DNA from: Euonymus europaeus
Lineage: Eukaryota > Streptophyta > Magnoliopsida > Celastrales > Celastraceae
NCBI GenBank assembly: GCA_963580455.1
Contig: OY756969.1
Coordinates: 17,952,760-18,016,759 of the forward strand
DNA length: 64,000 nt
Reading direction: 5' to 3'
Shown here: positions 32,179 through 50,477 of the stretch, in pieces
Position numbering within the stretch: the stretch's first letter is position 1
How the letters are laid out: each line of letters starts with the position of its first letter
Program-made: the position numbers and the translations under genes
Notes under the pieces: generated by a model
Databases searched by the model: none
The model's input: the letters and a program-made list of their open reading frames with translations, nothing else
What the model was told of the DNA's origin: nothing

Positions 32179-33325
32179 AGATTAACGTCGTCAAATTATT
32201 AGTTGAGGCAAGATATACATTATGTAATTTTTTTTAATGATGGAGATTATAATATTTAATTTAATGGTAGATAGGAGACGTTGCCGCATATCTTGAATAA
32301 GTATATGTTTTGAAAATATTAATTAAGAGCAAACTGAATATTTAGTGTGCAATGACATGCGTATTGTAATTTTATTTTAAATGTTAATTTTTTTCGATGG
32401 TGGATATTATATCATTTAATCTAATGGTAAGAACTAAGAAGTGAACTGTTTTTGTACAGTTATTTAACTAGACTGTTTTGTAGTTCGACCCAGAAAAAAG
32501 TGGAAGTGTCTTCTACTTTTATATATAGTGTGATGCAAGTTTAAACTCGTTTTGACAAATAAACAAGGGTTTTGGAGCGGCCGTTGAACAATGAGGCACC
32601 GCCTTTAAACCTCATCAAAGAATATTGCAGGTGCCACCGTCTTAAATCCGTCAATTGCAACCTTGATCAAAGTTGATAAAATCAAACAATCAAATGCAAA
32701 ATCCTCAGATCTGTGGGTAAATCCCCCAGATCTAATAAGAAAACCGCCATCTTTATGGGCCAAATCACCAAATCTGAAAGCAAAACGTCCAGATCTATTA
32801 TCAAAAAAATAATTGTAACATAAAGGAAATAAAAAGATGTAATAGAACTAAAAGATGTATGGTCGGGGATGAGGAGAATCATTTCTCAACTCCTTCCCAT
32901 AGAAGAGTCATGTTTGAGAAAGTTTTGGAGTGAGAGAGTTTTGGAGAGATCTCATCGCTAATATCAACACTTCTAATACTTCATATTGATTAATGATTAT
33001 TGGCTGGTCATTTCTCGAAGTGTCGAGTGTCGACCATTATTCTTCAAAGGGTCGCCGACTCTCCGCTAGTTGAACCTTTTTCCTGTTTCGCTTATGCCTT
33101 CTAAAATAATAATTTTAAATTTTAAATTATTTTATTCGCGAAATTCATAGACTATTAATCGAATTGATTTGGCCATATATTGACTGCAATCAATTCTCAT
33201 CAAAGTGCCAGCCCACCCGCTCTCTTGCTCTCTCTTTCTCACATTGCTGTCTACGAAGGTTTTTCTCTCTACAGGCAGAGAGCTTTCTCTCTCTCCAAAA
33301 TTGAAAGGGAGAGAAAGATCGAGAG
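32179..33325. other. Intergenic sequence and promoter/5' UTR of the glyoxalase II gene
   Basis: The last 130 bp before the start codon are pyrimidine-rich with TCTCTCT runs (33230-33300), typical of plant 5' UTRs. Farther upstream nothing is recognised. No clear TATA box can be fixed. Confidence 0.4.
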
Positions 33326-38954
<5,629 letters not shown>

Positions 38955-39426
38955 CTCCCTACTGAAGCCTTGCTCGTTTACGGGAGAGGTGAGCACATCC
39001 AAATTCTAGACATGTCAATGTTAACCACGTCAATATATTTTAAATAATTAGTTCTTGAAATGTTCATGTTAATTTTCAATGTTAAAAGGTAATCAGTTTA
39101 ATTATGTCAATAACAAATGTTTCATGATTAAATCTTCATTTCTTTTTATAAGAGAACCGTTTTCGCATCTGTTGTGCTAGGATAGCACAATTTTCTTTTA
39201 TCGATTTCTGTGGTTACTTCATATATTCTAACATTTGTAGAGCAGCGACCATGATATTCTTGTAAGAGGGTTTGACAGCGCAAATTCATAACATGGTAGA
39301 TGTTAGGTAGGGGAAAGCTTGTTAGCGAACACTCTGGAGGGAGCGACTGAAATATTTTAGATCATGAGTATGAATTTGCAATAATGGGAATAGAAAAAAA
39401 CATAACAGTGTTTAAACAGTGAAATC
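38955..39426. other. 3' UTR of glyoxalase II and intergenic spacer
   Basis: AT-rich with no further coding potential. The polyadenylation signal cannot be singled out. Confidence 0.45.
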
Positions 39427-40000
39427 TCTATGAGGTGGACTCCAAATCAGCTCGAAGAAGTGGCACTTTTGAGAGATGAATTGAAACAAATCACACCCTT
39501 GTTAATGAAAGGGAAGAAAGTGGAGTGGGCCTTATGTTCTAGTACTAGTCATTTGATCGAGACTTGCCCACACAAATCCATGGAGCAAAAAGTAGTTGCA
39601 TGCTGTATCTGTTCACAAAATAGAATTGGGTGTAATCCATACTTTAATACATATAATTCGGGCCTAATTTCTCTTGGAAGAATCAACAATGGCAGTCTTC
39701 TGATAGCTCGCAGCCTCAACCACCAACCGTGGTCAAAATGCCTTCCCTAGAAGACATGTTTCCCAATTCATGCAAGCTTCAATTCATAAATTGGAGAAGC
39801 AATTCGGACAATTAGCCACTGTAGTGAATGATAAGTCAATTCGAATTTTGTGCAATGGCAAGTCATACGATAGGAGACTGAAGAGGTTTGTAATGACAAG
39901 TTTGAGATGAAGTTACCGAAAAATATAACAGGATTGAGCCATTGCCTTCGCAAGTGTAGAAAGTGTTTACGCCTCATTCTTTTCTACAGCAATTTCACAA
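39427..40000 (+). pseudogene. Athila-like Ty3/Gypsy gag remnant
   Basis: A Cys-x2-Cys...His...Cys knuckle survives as CALCSSTSHLIETCPHK (about 39530-39580). In shifted frames the typical downstream Athila gag phrases follow: YFNTYNSG, NFSWKN.Q and KLEKQFGQLA (39640-39830). At least two frameshifts and several stops are present. It is presumably from the same element as the integrase at 41080-41652. Confidence 0.65.
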
Positions 40001-40209
40001 GCAAGAGAAGGACAAAAATCTGATGGAGATCATAAAATTATTGAAGAAGGTCCATATTAACATTCCATTACTCGATGTCATTAAACAAATTTCATCTTAT
40101 GCCAATTTGATCTTGTAAGATCTCGCTCACTTGCCCTCTAAGAACATGTCTAAGGTCATTGATTGATTGTCATATAAATAATGCATAAGGTGGTATATAT
40201 CCATTCTGA

Positions 40210-40450
40210 TTAAAACTGGACGTGGAGGGTTAACACCTTCTGTAGGTCCTCTTCTCCCATTGGGAATTGCCCATCTACCATGCCAGGTGGGCGTAAATTA
40301 TTTTGGCTGTCATCAACGCCATGTAAAATGTGGGCGTACAGTATTCGAACCGTCATTATGAAAATGTTGACCTCCGGATTGGTTAAGTGGATGAAACATA
40401 TTGTATCCATCATTCTGGCCGAAATTCACTCCTTGGCTTCTAGAAGCCAT
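40210..40450 (-). pseudogene. Short Asn/Gln-rich minus-strand frame, possible retroelement gag start
   Basis: Read leftward from 40450 the frame begins MASRSQGVNFGQNDGYN and stops after about 45 codons. It lies just left of the dispersed LTR-like repeat at 40455-40960, as a gag start would next to a minus-strand 5' LTR. No family motif is decisive. Confidence 0.25.
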
Positions 40451-40454
40451 GTGT

Positions 40455-40960
40455 GCGATTTCCTTGATTGGCTATAGGTGGATATGAATATCAAACAATT
40501 CAAGGGTACAAAAACCTCTTAGGAAAATGTCCAAAAGAGGGTGAATAGGTTATCAAGTTCCTCCATAAACACACTAAGAACTAAATGCTATTTTATGCTA
40601 AGCTAGAATAGTTGTAAAAGCTACACTATGGATTACCCTAAGAAATGAAAGAGCTTGCATTGGCTTTGCATGCGCAAGGGCGTGTAGAGTATTTTCTGAG
40701 TAGTTGCTCTCCATGTATTTATACTCTTTGATAGTAACCGCTTTGAACAGTTCTTGCTTAACTATTAATAACTGCTGAGCATGTCCCCTCATGTTTGGCA
40801 ATTGCTCTCATGACTGGAAACCGTCCATAGTTGATAACTACCATAAACTGATAACTGCCCGTGTTTAAGATTATGATTTCGACCGAATGAATTGACTAAG
40901 GGGGATTTGATCAAATTTAGGTTGGCTGAATCATATATTCATGTCCTTACACATGACTTT
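40455..40960. repeat. Dispersed LTR-like repeat, same family as CRT3 intron 2 copy
   Basis: Shares the ordered phrases listed for 16440-16830. It interrupts the Athila-like remnant between gag and integrase. Boundaries are approximate. Confidence 0.5.
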
Positions 40961-41079
40961 TGTCTTTGCTCAGTAGCATTGCATGCCCAAATTTAGAGCG
41001 ATGCTTACAAGCTTTTTTATGCTTAACACAAATAATCTATAACACCTCACACATATTGGTGACAATGAAGAGGACATCC

Positions 41080-41652
41080 TTCCCTTGTATCAGATTTTCT
41101 TGATGAACAATTGTTTCACCTCACACATGAGACATGGTATGCCAACATTGCTAATTATCTAGCTAGGGGTGATGCCTTCCAATTTAGTGCTCAACAGAGG
41201 AAAAAGCTTTTAGATGATGTGAAGTTCTATTTTGGGATGAGCCTTACTGATATAAACACTATCCATACTAGATTATTAGGAGATGTGTCCCAGTCAGCAA
41301 ACAAATGAGTATGCTATAATTTTCTAATCATCATGTGTGTGGAGGACACTTTAGACCAAAGAAGATAGCGGACAAGGTGCTAAAAAGTGGTTTCTATTGG
41401 CTCTCCTTATTCAAGGATGCACATCAATGGTGTTCTACTTGTGATTGCTACCAAAGAGTTGGAAATCTGTCTGCCCATAATGAGATGCCTCAACATGAGG
41501 TCTTGGTCATTGAATTATTTGATGTATGGGGTGTGGATTTTATGGGACCTTTCCCTTCATCATGTGGCAACCAATACATACTTGTGGTTGTCAAATATGT
41601 ATCCAAATGGATCGAAGCAATGGCTACACCAACACCATTGCAGTTGCTCTAA
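41080..41652 (+). pseudogene. Athila-like Ty3/Gypsy integrase remnant
   Basis: The first frame reads LTHETWYANIANYLARGD, then RKKLLDDVKFYF, the conserved Athila segment before the integrase zinc finger. After a frameshift near 41300 the zinc finger (HVCGGHF...CDCYQRVGN) and the start of the catalytic core ([33 protein letters not shown]) follow. The first catalytic Asp is present; the second Asp and Glu are lost because similarity ends at about 41650. Protease, RT and RNase H are missing between gag and this piece. Confidence 0.8.
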
Positions 41653-41659
41653 CCCAAGC

Positions 41660-42470
41660 ACTTCTTGGAAGGCAACCCAAGTTCTTCAATGATATTTAAT
41701 TTATTTAAGAGAATTGTTTTTAGTGCATCTATCTATACTCTAATACTTTGAGTTGGTCGATTTGTGTGAGATTCTCCAAGATGAAATATACACTACGGGT
41801 CATGGATTCAGTCCAGTAGAAGCATGCACTTTGTTTATCTAGAGAAAGCATTGATCAATGATCAATTTCACTCGAGCCATGAAACTCGATTCAAGTTGAA
41901 GGATGAAGATTTGACTTGCTAAGTGTTCAAGACACATTTAATTCTCTAATCGATTATTATTTTTTTAAAATAAAAGACACACACCACTCACCTCTTCACA
42001 TATCTTGTAAAACAAAAAAAACCTTATTGGTGCCCGTGACCTACCCTTGCCCTAGTTTCTTCCTAATCTCCACTTGGATTCTTAGTGTACACTCCAAAAC
42101 AAGGCACAACCTCTGCCCTATTCTTCAATTTCTTATTTATTTAGTATGCATACGTATGGTAATCGTGTGTCAAATTTGACTATATTGCGTGCTTTGAATT
42201 CTAATTGGGTTGAGGAGATTTGCTGATATTTGGGTCCCAATATTAAAATTCCCATGTCCTTTTGCATATGCACATCATGTGTTTGACGAAATGTCAGTCA
42301 AAATTTTAGTAAATTTTAATACATGTCAGCACTGGTGCACGGTCGCACCTATTATATGTGGTGTTCAACTACTTTGTGGACTAATACATGGTGTATTAAT
42401 CTCTAAACTCTGGTATCACGTCAACTCTGGGTATACCTTTCACATGTTCTTTCTTTTGTTGAGCTTAGTT
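41660..42470. other. Non-coding sequence
   Basis: Short frames only, with no recognised domain or repeat end. Confidence 0.4.
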
Positions 42471-42472
42471 TC

Positions 42473-42882
42473 TTGGTGGTAACATGGTGCTTAATATGGC
42501 TCCGAAGAAACAAGGTTGTCCACGATAGTAGTTTCATGCAGCCACGCCAAGTTGCCAAACGAGGTATTTTATTAGCTTCAGATTATAGAGCACCCCAATC
42601 ATCTCTGAAATCTCCTTCCTCTCAATCTTCTGACCTTCACTTGGAACCAACGACATGGGATGGCCCTTGTGATAGTTTTTGAAAATTAATTGGGATGTTG
42701 CCTTCAATCACCAACAAAATGCTATTGGTTTTGGTGTCATATGCAGTGCTGATTTAGGAGAGGTCCTGGCCGTGAGTACTTTTGTAAGTCATGCTCTCTT
42801 AGATGCCACTCTTGTGGATACATCGACTGCTTTATTTGTTGTGCAATTTGCTTGGGCTTTGGCCTTTCAATCCTATTTTTGA
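42473..42882 (+). pseudogene. C-terminal RNase H-like remnant of an L1-type LINE
   Basis: The first frame has WLRRNKVVHDS (typical 'W..RN...F' linker of plant LINE ORF2). The next frame carries KINWDVAFNHQQNAIGFGVICSADLGEVLA (42679-42770), which fits the RNase H-like 'K.N.D.A.......G.G...R...G..L' pattern. The catalytic Glu-Ala pair expected downstream reads VDTSTA here, so the second acidic position is changed. The rest of ORF2 is absent. Confidence 0.6.
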
Positions 42883-42959
42883 CTATAAATTTGTTCAGTT
42901 GTCTCTAATCTATACACATACTCAATGATCTATCTTTCTTCATTATAAACAATACTAGG

Positions 42960-45185
42960 TCTCCCCACAGGTACACACTCGACTTGATGAACCCCAGATC
43001 TTGGAACTCTTTTAGCTAAGTCATCAACTCGTTCACTTTTCGGGAGCCATCTGATATGGAAAAATCCAAATTGGCTTCACATTCAAATACAACTCAATTG
43101 TAAAGTCGATTTCTCTCTTTCGAGGTAATCCGAGCAACTTTCTGGAAATACATCCATGTACTCATCCACCACTAAAATAGGTGTAGCAACATCACCTGTA
43201 GTAGTTGAAGTAGTCAAACTTGCAACTCTACAATCCTTATATGAAAGGGTTACCCATCAAGTAAGGACATGAAACCCCCTTCGATCCCTGCAACTGTATC
43301 TTCCCTCCCTCGGGCACCTTATGGGTGACCCTTCTTTCCCAACAGTCAATCAAGCCATGATGCTTTGTCAACCAATCTACCACAAGGATAACCAATCTAC
43401 CACAAGGATTACATTTAAATCGGTGAAACACACAACATAGAGGTTAGGCTTCAAAGAGACCTCCCTAAACTGACACTCACAACCAAACACCATACCCTCC
43501 AGTGAGATAAAATGCACAAACGATGAGGATACAATGAAATATGTCTTATTGGTGAAATTCAATTCTAATGCACGTGCCAATAAACTAGTAATAAAGGAGA
43601 AAGTAGCTCCCAAATCAAATAGCACTCTAGCCAAGTAGTTTCAAATAAGGAATGTACCTTCGATGAAGTTGGGATGCTCAGGAGCTTCCTGATGTCCCAA
43701 TGCAAATGCTAGCCCATGTGTCAAGACTTGCTGTTACTGTGGCTACCTAAACCCATCTCATCCCCTTCCCTCTGATGGAATTATAGAGGGAAGAGCTGGA
43801 GTAAGTGTAGGAAATGGTAATCTCAGTGCCTGATATGACTCTAAATCCTGCTACCTTGAGGGCACTCAATCTTTTTGTTGCCCACTGCACCATACCCATA
43901 ACATACAATCCCCTTAACTATGCACTAGTCCCTCTTGTGACCCTCCTTACCACACTTGTAGCACACTATCTTGCCACCCCGTGGCCTCTGACTCTGGTCT
44001 TTATCACCCATTTGGCCCTTCAAAGCTTGAGGCTCCGTCTTTTACCTCTACTGGTCGTCACCACTACTACCACCTGATGCTGTAGTCTTACGGCCTTTCT
44101 GGATGTCCCAATAATGATGGGACTTGTGTTCTCATGGCTTTGACTGAATAGCTCCTTATCATAAGAAATTTTCCCTAAAAGAATCATCAACTTCTTGATG
44201 CTCTAATTATCTGGAGCAAACTTCTTCCCGAACTTATAAAGTTCTTCATATTTCTTTGTGTATTGAGATACCATTATGTTTCATGTTTGTACCAACTCTA
44301 GGTACAACTTGGCCTTGTCTAACAGAAAGCTCTACATCACAAATCGCTACACGAAGATCAATTCGAATGATGCTCAAGTCAAGTCATTCTTCCTTTTATC
44401 CAAAGAATCCCAACAATCGTATGCTATCCCCCTCAGGTAATATAAGATCAAAACCATCCTCCAGCTATCTTGAATAGCCATAAAATCCAGTCGTCGACTC
44501 ATCTGACGTAACAACTCACCAACCTCATACCGCTCCCCTTCTCTAGAAACTCTGTGGGTTAGTCCTATGAAGCTAATCTACCTCATAAATCTCATGTCTA
44601 GGCCTAATCCAACCCTCGGTAATAGCTCTCGAAGCTCGCCCCTACTGCGAACCTCTTGTGCTTTTAGCCATTTGCGTGTATGTCTGCGCTTATGGTTGTG
44701 TCTGCATTGTCTATGCTAGATTCAAGACGATACTAGCCAGGGCCTCTAATATCAAAGGTTGATCTCCAGTACCATTAGGAGCAACTTGTACTGTCAATAT
44801 AGCCTGCTCTGGGGGTTCTCTCATGACCCTCTAACCGATCATCACCCTGTTCGTGTGGTTCCACATGAACCTTCTCACCCATTTTAACATTTGTTCCTAC
44901 CTCTGGCACTTTGTTCTGTGTGATGGAAGTGCGCCTAATGGTGCGGCCCACTTCCTTTCATTAGTATCTACCACAGCTGCTAAGTAGCCCTCGCCTGCAC
45001 CTATCACCTAGGGTCGCTACAGCGCGAGATGACTTGGTTTGTTTATGAGTATCCATCCGCGCCGCAACAGATCACAATACTCAATATAATTCAACAATGA
45101 GGATTTAAATGATAAGAAAATATATCGGATCAATGGAGGTCGTGGCATGGCCTGAAGACTCACTAACACATACTACACATAGAGC
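42960..45185 (-). pseudogene. Ty3/Gypsy (Tekay-like) gag, protease and start of reverse transcriptase
   Basis: Reading leftward: gag-like sequence (about 44900-43680) with Cys-rich knuckle debris near 43980-43850, then the protease ARVLFDLGATFSFITSLLARAL (43634-43570), which keeps the D-x-G-A core with Ser/Thr changed to Leu before Gly. The VVDWLTKHHGLIDCWERRV block follows (43380-43330). Then comes the N-terminal RT segment with VDEYMDVFPESC and KEFQDLGFIKSSV in decayed frames (43190-42975). Stops and frameshifts are frequent. A 20-bp direct duplication lies at about 43368-43408. Confidence 0.78.
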
Positions 45186-45190
45186 GGGAA

Positions 45191-45206
45191 CCTAGCTTCA
45201 GTACCA
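45191..45206 (-). other. Primer-binding site of the minus-strand Gypsy element
   Basis: On the minus strand it reads TGGTACTGAAGCTAGG, close to the TGGTATCAGAGC-type site complementary to initiator-Met tRNA. It lies two to three bases inside the LTR edge, in the position where minus-strand DNA synthesis is primed. Confidence 0.6.
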
Positions 45207-45209
45207 CAT

Positions 45210-48200
45210 TGTAACACCACGACCCGAAAATCATACCCGAGCTAGGAATGGCACCAATGAAGTCACACTCATCACTAGGTACATTCTCAAGCATCATCCT
45301 AACCACAAATTCAATTGAAAATCCATTAACACCTCCCCATATAATGCAGAGTGCCAACCTTGAGAAAACACATGACAAAAATCATAAAGATTCAATCAAA
45401 TATTCTGTAGCCTAGTTGGGCCTTAAGCCATCTATCTCAATCATAAAACTAGGCAGGGCCTCATGCCTTCCATTCACATACAACACATTTAATATCATAA
45501 TCAACATCAACCAAACAAGTAATCACCATAAGGGTATGAACATCCAGACCGCAGTCCCACAATTCGGTACGAGAGTCTTGATCTCACGACACACGCTCCC
45601 GATTGTTCGTCAAACTATCATATGGATGCATAATCATTCCCAACATCATACTAGTTGAGTATTATATGCACCAAAAATATAACATCCAAATAACTAACCT
45701 AACAACCTAAACAAGGCCTACTGCTCCAAGGTGGTCATCCATGCCATGCATGACTTCTCTGATCCGCAGCCTGGTCCTTAGCACCAATCTCATATGAAGG
45801 AAAGAAAACTAATAAGGTGAGCAAATAGCTCAATAGGAATAAAAAGAAGAGTAAACGATACATATCAACTGAATTTGAATAAAAGCTTGTGGAACAATAT
45901 GTCATCTAAAATGTACACAAAAAGATGTAACCAAATCACTACACCATACAACACCCTGGTATTAATTTAACAAATATCTGAAAAATCATCGAAAACTTTG
46001 ACCATTGCCCCAGATCACTATAGGATGTACTAGCACATGCTACAAACTCGATAGAATATAAGACCTTCCCCATCGGATGGAAGCCTTATTTAGTCTTTCG
46101 GTATTCCACATTCCACAAGTAATTTCCTATGAGAACTAGGAGTCTATACCCATAGCTCTAATGCATCCACAATGCATGTCCATTGTGCTATGCAAAAAAC
46201 GACATATATATAACAAGCCTTATTTTATACATAACTATGTGATGCATGTTCATGATTTAAACTACATCTGATAGATGATCAAACATATTTCAAGGTATGC
46301 AATTCAATCAATAATCAACAAAGAAGTTTTTCCTCTCTAAGAATCAAACTAGTCAAGGACTCGAAGGAATAACCAATCTTTGAATGATATGAATGTCGAA
46401 GGAAAGAAAAATTGGTAAAAATCCCTACCTCGTATCCAAACAAAAACACAAATCAGAATTTCTCAAATTCTAGGGTTTCATTTCCATCCTAACAATTGGT
46501 GAAAATAAAAACCCACATCATATGAATACATTATCAACATCGCATTGCCCATATCAATAACAATTATCTCACAAATACTCAAGAATTTACCTTCTCATTT
46601 CTTGAGTATTTGAATATGATGTAAATTGAATCTCTACTCCAAATCAACAACAAAATCTAGATAAAACCACATTCATGTATAAAATCAACTTCCTTAAGTA
46701 TCTAAACTGATCAATCAAATATTTCCTCAAATCTAACCAAAACCCTAACTTTTCCAAAATCTAGAAAACTTACCTTAATTTCCTGAATCCTTCTTCAATC
46801 ATGTTGGACATTCTCAACCCACTCAAATCTAACCTTGATCTCTTCAAGATCACTCTCTCTAATTTTCTATCCTTTTCTCTCTCCTCTCCTTTTTTTTGTA
46901 AGTTTTGAAAATCGCGTCAAAATTGGTTCTTAAAACCAAAAATTCGCGTAGCTGTCTGGACACTTTAAGTGAGTGCCTGGACACACTGGTTCTAGGGAGT
47001 GCTTGGCCTCCTTAGATGAACAAAGTGTCCACACACCATTATAGGGTGTTCGGACGCTTTGTGCATAGGGGTGTCATGACACTTTGTGCTTTGCAGCACA
47101 GAGTGTTTTTGCCCTACACTCTCTATCTACAATTTAAACTATAAGTGTTTGGACACCACCCTATTTCCATCAACTTTTCAACCTAAAAATCTCAAATTTT
47201 TCCTCACTATTCTCACCAACTCATTTAGTCACCCATCACCACACCACACCACACATCACTCCAGATCAACCAACTCTCCATACACAAATAAACCTACTCA
47301 ATTGAATTCTTTATCTCTTATTGGCAGCTTGCACTTACGCTGACCATACCCAAACATTTATCTTCACAAAGACTCATCAATTCTCTAGAAGGAACCTAAT
47401 CATCTTACCAAACCAACCATCTCTCATTAACAGTGTCCTGAGCTCCCTTTTCTTCATCTCGAAAGCTTGGTCACTTTCTAAACCTTGTAAGCAACATTTG
47501 AGAGCCTTCTCTTGAAATAGACCTCATTAATAGCAACCCAAACTCTCTCTTTCTCATCTCCAATACAACTTTCACTTACCTCACAACCATCTCCATAGCC
47601 GAAGCTCCCTTTCCCTCATAACTTCACTTCCAATGATCCACTTTGATGGAACGTCACTCTTCATCTCTTACTCTAACCTCCACCTCTATACCAACAATAG
47701 CTCACCTCTTCTCTTCACCAACTTCCCCTCTTTCATGTAACCCGAGCTATCTCTCCACGAAAAACTTTCACCACCAAACTCGTGATCTCACCAACAACTC
47801 CTCTTCTATTCACCACATCTCCACCATCACTTTCTCTAACCACACAATCCCACTCTCACTCCTCTGGACCAACTCTCTCATGACAAAAATGTTCCTCTCA
47901 CTTTTGAATCCAATAACTCCCTTTCTCCCTCACTCTCTCAATTTTTCACTTCACCCTCACAGGAAGAAGAAGGGTATTAGGTCAGTTAGAGTTTGTGTAG
48001 TATATTGCGTTAGTTAGAGTTTGTCTAAGATATGAGTTGAGTACCAATTGTTATAAGATGGGCATGGGCTAGATAATTTGTTGCTTGATGGGTGCATGTA
48101 TAAAAATTTGTTTGGGTCTTTGGTTTTTCATGTATATTGGGCCATTATTTGGTTTGGATTTGGGCCATTGATTCTTGATTTATGTTTGGGTTTGAAGTAT

Positions 48201-48380
48201 TACTTAGGATCTTTGTATATTTGTTTAGGTTTTTATATATTGTTTGGGCCCTTAAAACTTGTATGGGATTTAGTTAGGTAGTTTGAGACTTTTGGATTTT
48301 CTTTTATTTTTTGAGTATTGAGCCGAATGTTATGTAAATCATGTAAATGATGAATATAAAATAGTGGAAATGCATACATA
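45210..48380 (-). repeat. LTR and leader of the minus-strand Tekay-like element; right limit uncertain
   Basis: Starts TGTAACACCACGACCCG, like the edge of the LTR at position 2, with the primer-binding site immediately to its left. About 46930-47110 contains repeated 'gtgtc.ggacactt'-like phrases common in Tekay-type LTRs. The region 47200-47960 is very C/T-rich and gives only Ser/Thr/Pro-rich spurious frames. No right-hand ACA terminus with a target duplication could be fixed, so anything from 47.1 to 48.4 kb is possible. Confidence 0.5.
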
Positions 48381-48887
48381 ATTTTTTAGGGTGTTAGAAG
48401 CATTTAGACATTTAAGTTTGTTTTTGTGGATTGTGAATATTTAGAACAGTTTTATGTCATGATTGAAAAATGCATGTTAAGATTTGTTTGTATATTGCTT
48501 GTGACGCCATGAAAGAAACACATCGTGTTTAGTGTTTGGATTCATCCAAGCCATCTAATCCTAATAAATAGGCAAAGACTAATTATGGAATCCATTTATT
48601 ATGATTAAATACTAAAGAGCCTTCAAGATATTGGGATTCCATCGGGATTCATTTGGAATACTCGGTTTTCATGAAACTAAAAAGCAAGCATGCTTTTAGG
48701 GATTAGGAGAATTTAGTTATGGCTTCAAAAAAGGTTTAAAGATACTTGGCCCATTCAGTGAGTCCAAAAGGAATTATTTATTTTCTCATAAAGAACATGG
48801 TTGTAAGTATGACTTCAAATGAACTTATTCATTGATTGTGGATCTCTTTGGTTCATCAACCGAATCCCTAAATTTAAATCCCTTTTT
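48381..48887. other. AT-rich non-coding sequence
   Basis: Nothing recognised. Confidence 0.35.
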
Positions 48888-49171
48888 AATTATCAAAACC
48901 ACTCCAAGTGTGATTTTTCATCAATTTCTATGCATTTTCGGTCAAGTTGGGAATAACCCTAATGATCCATGCACCTTTTTAAATGATCAAAATCCACACC
49001 AAGTGGGATTTTTCATCCATTTTTCAAACATTTTTAGCCAAGCGAGGAATGAACACAATGATCTCATGCACCCCTTTTAAATGATCAAACTCCACTCCAA
49101 GTGGTATTTTTATCTTCTAAATATTTTTTGGCCACGCCAAGAATGGCCACAGTGATCCCACGCACCCTTTT
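48888..49171. repeat. Three tandem copies of a 93-98-bp unit
   Basis: Units 48888-48980, 48981-49078 and 49079-49171 each run: 'aat.atcaaa.ccac.ccaagtg.gattttt', 'catttt..gccaag..gggaat', 'aatgatc.catgcaccttttt'. They are diverged by roughly 20 percent. The short frame at 48832-49080 only reflects the repeat. Confidence 0.85.
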
Positions 49172-49439
49172 AAATGGTTCTAATATATTTTTAATAAATT
49201 TTATATGAAAAATATAAATTATAGACACAAGAATCATCGAAATCGGAGTTGAAGTGAAATTTCTATGAATTTTGGAAGTTTAAAATACAATATGATTTAC
49301 TTCAATAAATAATGGCATTTTCATGAAAGTCAATGATAGGAGACTAAATACGTGGAACAGCAGGGGTAGAAAAGTAATTAACCAAGCTAGGTTAATATTA
49401 TAAAATTGAGTATTGTATTAGTATGACATAGAAATTGAG

Positions 49440-49569
49440 ACTTAGAGTATACGCTGCCATACCGATTAGGATACGGTGGGCGATATATGTTTTTTTGTGA
49501 TAATTTGCAAGAATGCTGCAACCAAAGTGATGAGTTTTTCTATCATCTAAGGCTATTTTTCTTGTAGTG
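49440..49569. mobile_element. Probable CACTA-type terminus
   Basis: Ends AGGCTATTTTTCTTGTAGTG at 49569, the inverse of CACTACAAGAAAAATAGCC, a very common start of plant CACTA elements. Subterminal repeats are not obvious and the opposite end was not found. Confidence 0.45.
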
Positions 49570-49709
49570 TTGAAGAGTTGAGGGATGAAGAGTTGAGGGA
49601 AAATAAGTTTTGGTAGAGTTTGGTTCAGATAAAATGGGTCAAAATTGTAAAATAAGGTGTTTAAAGTCATTGACCCGTAGATGCCTGTTCGAATAACTAT
49701 AACACTGTA

Positions 49710-49950
49710 GTCAAATATATATATATATATATATATTTGAATCTATTTATTAGAGTCATATGCAAAAATATCTAAATATATAAATTTAATCAAAAATAAT
49801 AAAAAATTTATATACCTTTTATAGTTAGCAATAAATAACATGTTTGGTACACTATTTGAGCAAGGAATGATAACGCCTATTACATGATTTTATTACGTAT
49901 TAAATATTTGGTTGGTTTCAAAGCATAGTAATGAGAATGTTAACTCTACT
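49710..49950. repeat. Second copy of the S1-gene upstream region, without a gene
   Basis: Matches 50935-51185 in the same orientation. Each has an AT microsatellite, then 'ttatat.ccttttatagtt.gcaataaataacat', 'ttggtacact.tttga.ca', 'gat...tttcaaa/gaagcata.taat.agaatgtt'. In the other copy this sequence lies upstream of the S1-family start codon (minus strand). To the left of this copy, where a coding region should be, none is found. Confidence 0.65.
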
Positions 49951-50477
49951 TATTAGGGTTTTACATGGCTAAAGGGTTTTACATGGCTAAAGGGTTTTTT
50001 TTTACTAAAGGGTTAAAACTTAAAGTAGTCAAATCCCTGATGTTTTTATGTTTTCAAGTGTAAAATCCTAGCCAAAAATAATGTACGGTAAAATTATCTG
50101 ATTTGCTAAAAATATAAAATATCTCATATCGATTGGGTGAAAGTCAATTATGTGATTATAAATTTGAGCGCAAATCTCCAAATTATAATAGAAGATTTTT
50201 TTATTGTTATCCTCACTCATTAAGTTAAAATTGATAACTTTGAAAAAAAATCACTAATTATTGCTTATCAAACAACATTTAAAAGTAATTAATAATGATT
50301 TCATGTTTTATTTCTCAAATGAAATTAAAATATGATTAAATTTATAAAGTACATAATTAAACCTTCAAAACTAAAATCACAACAATATAAAATAAACAAG
50401 CTTTTGAAAAGTAAATTCATCAAATTATTAGAAGATTGTTTTATTGACACCATATTACAAACTAAAATCACGATTAA
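49951..50477. other. 3' region of the S1-family gene
   Basis: AT-rich. It includes a short direct repeat (ggttttacatggctaaag, twice, near 49960-49996). No coding signal. Confidence 0.4.

Noticed and set aside
47086..48017. Ser/Thr/Pro/His-rich frames
   Set aside because: C/T-rich LTR or leader sequence; no conserved pattern and no introns joining them.
48888..49171. CRISPR-like array
   Set aside because: Units are adjacent and diverged over their full length with no distinct spacers, and the DNA is plant nuclear.
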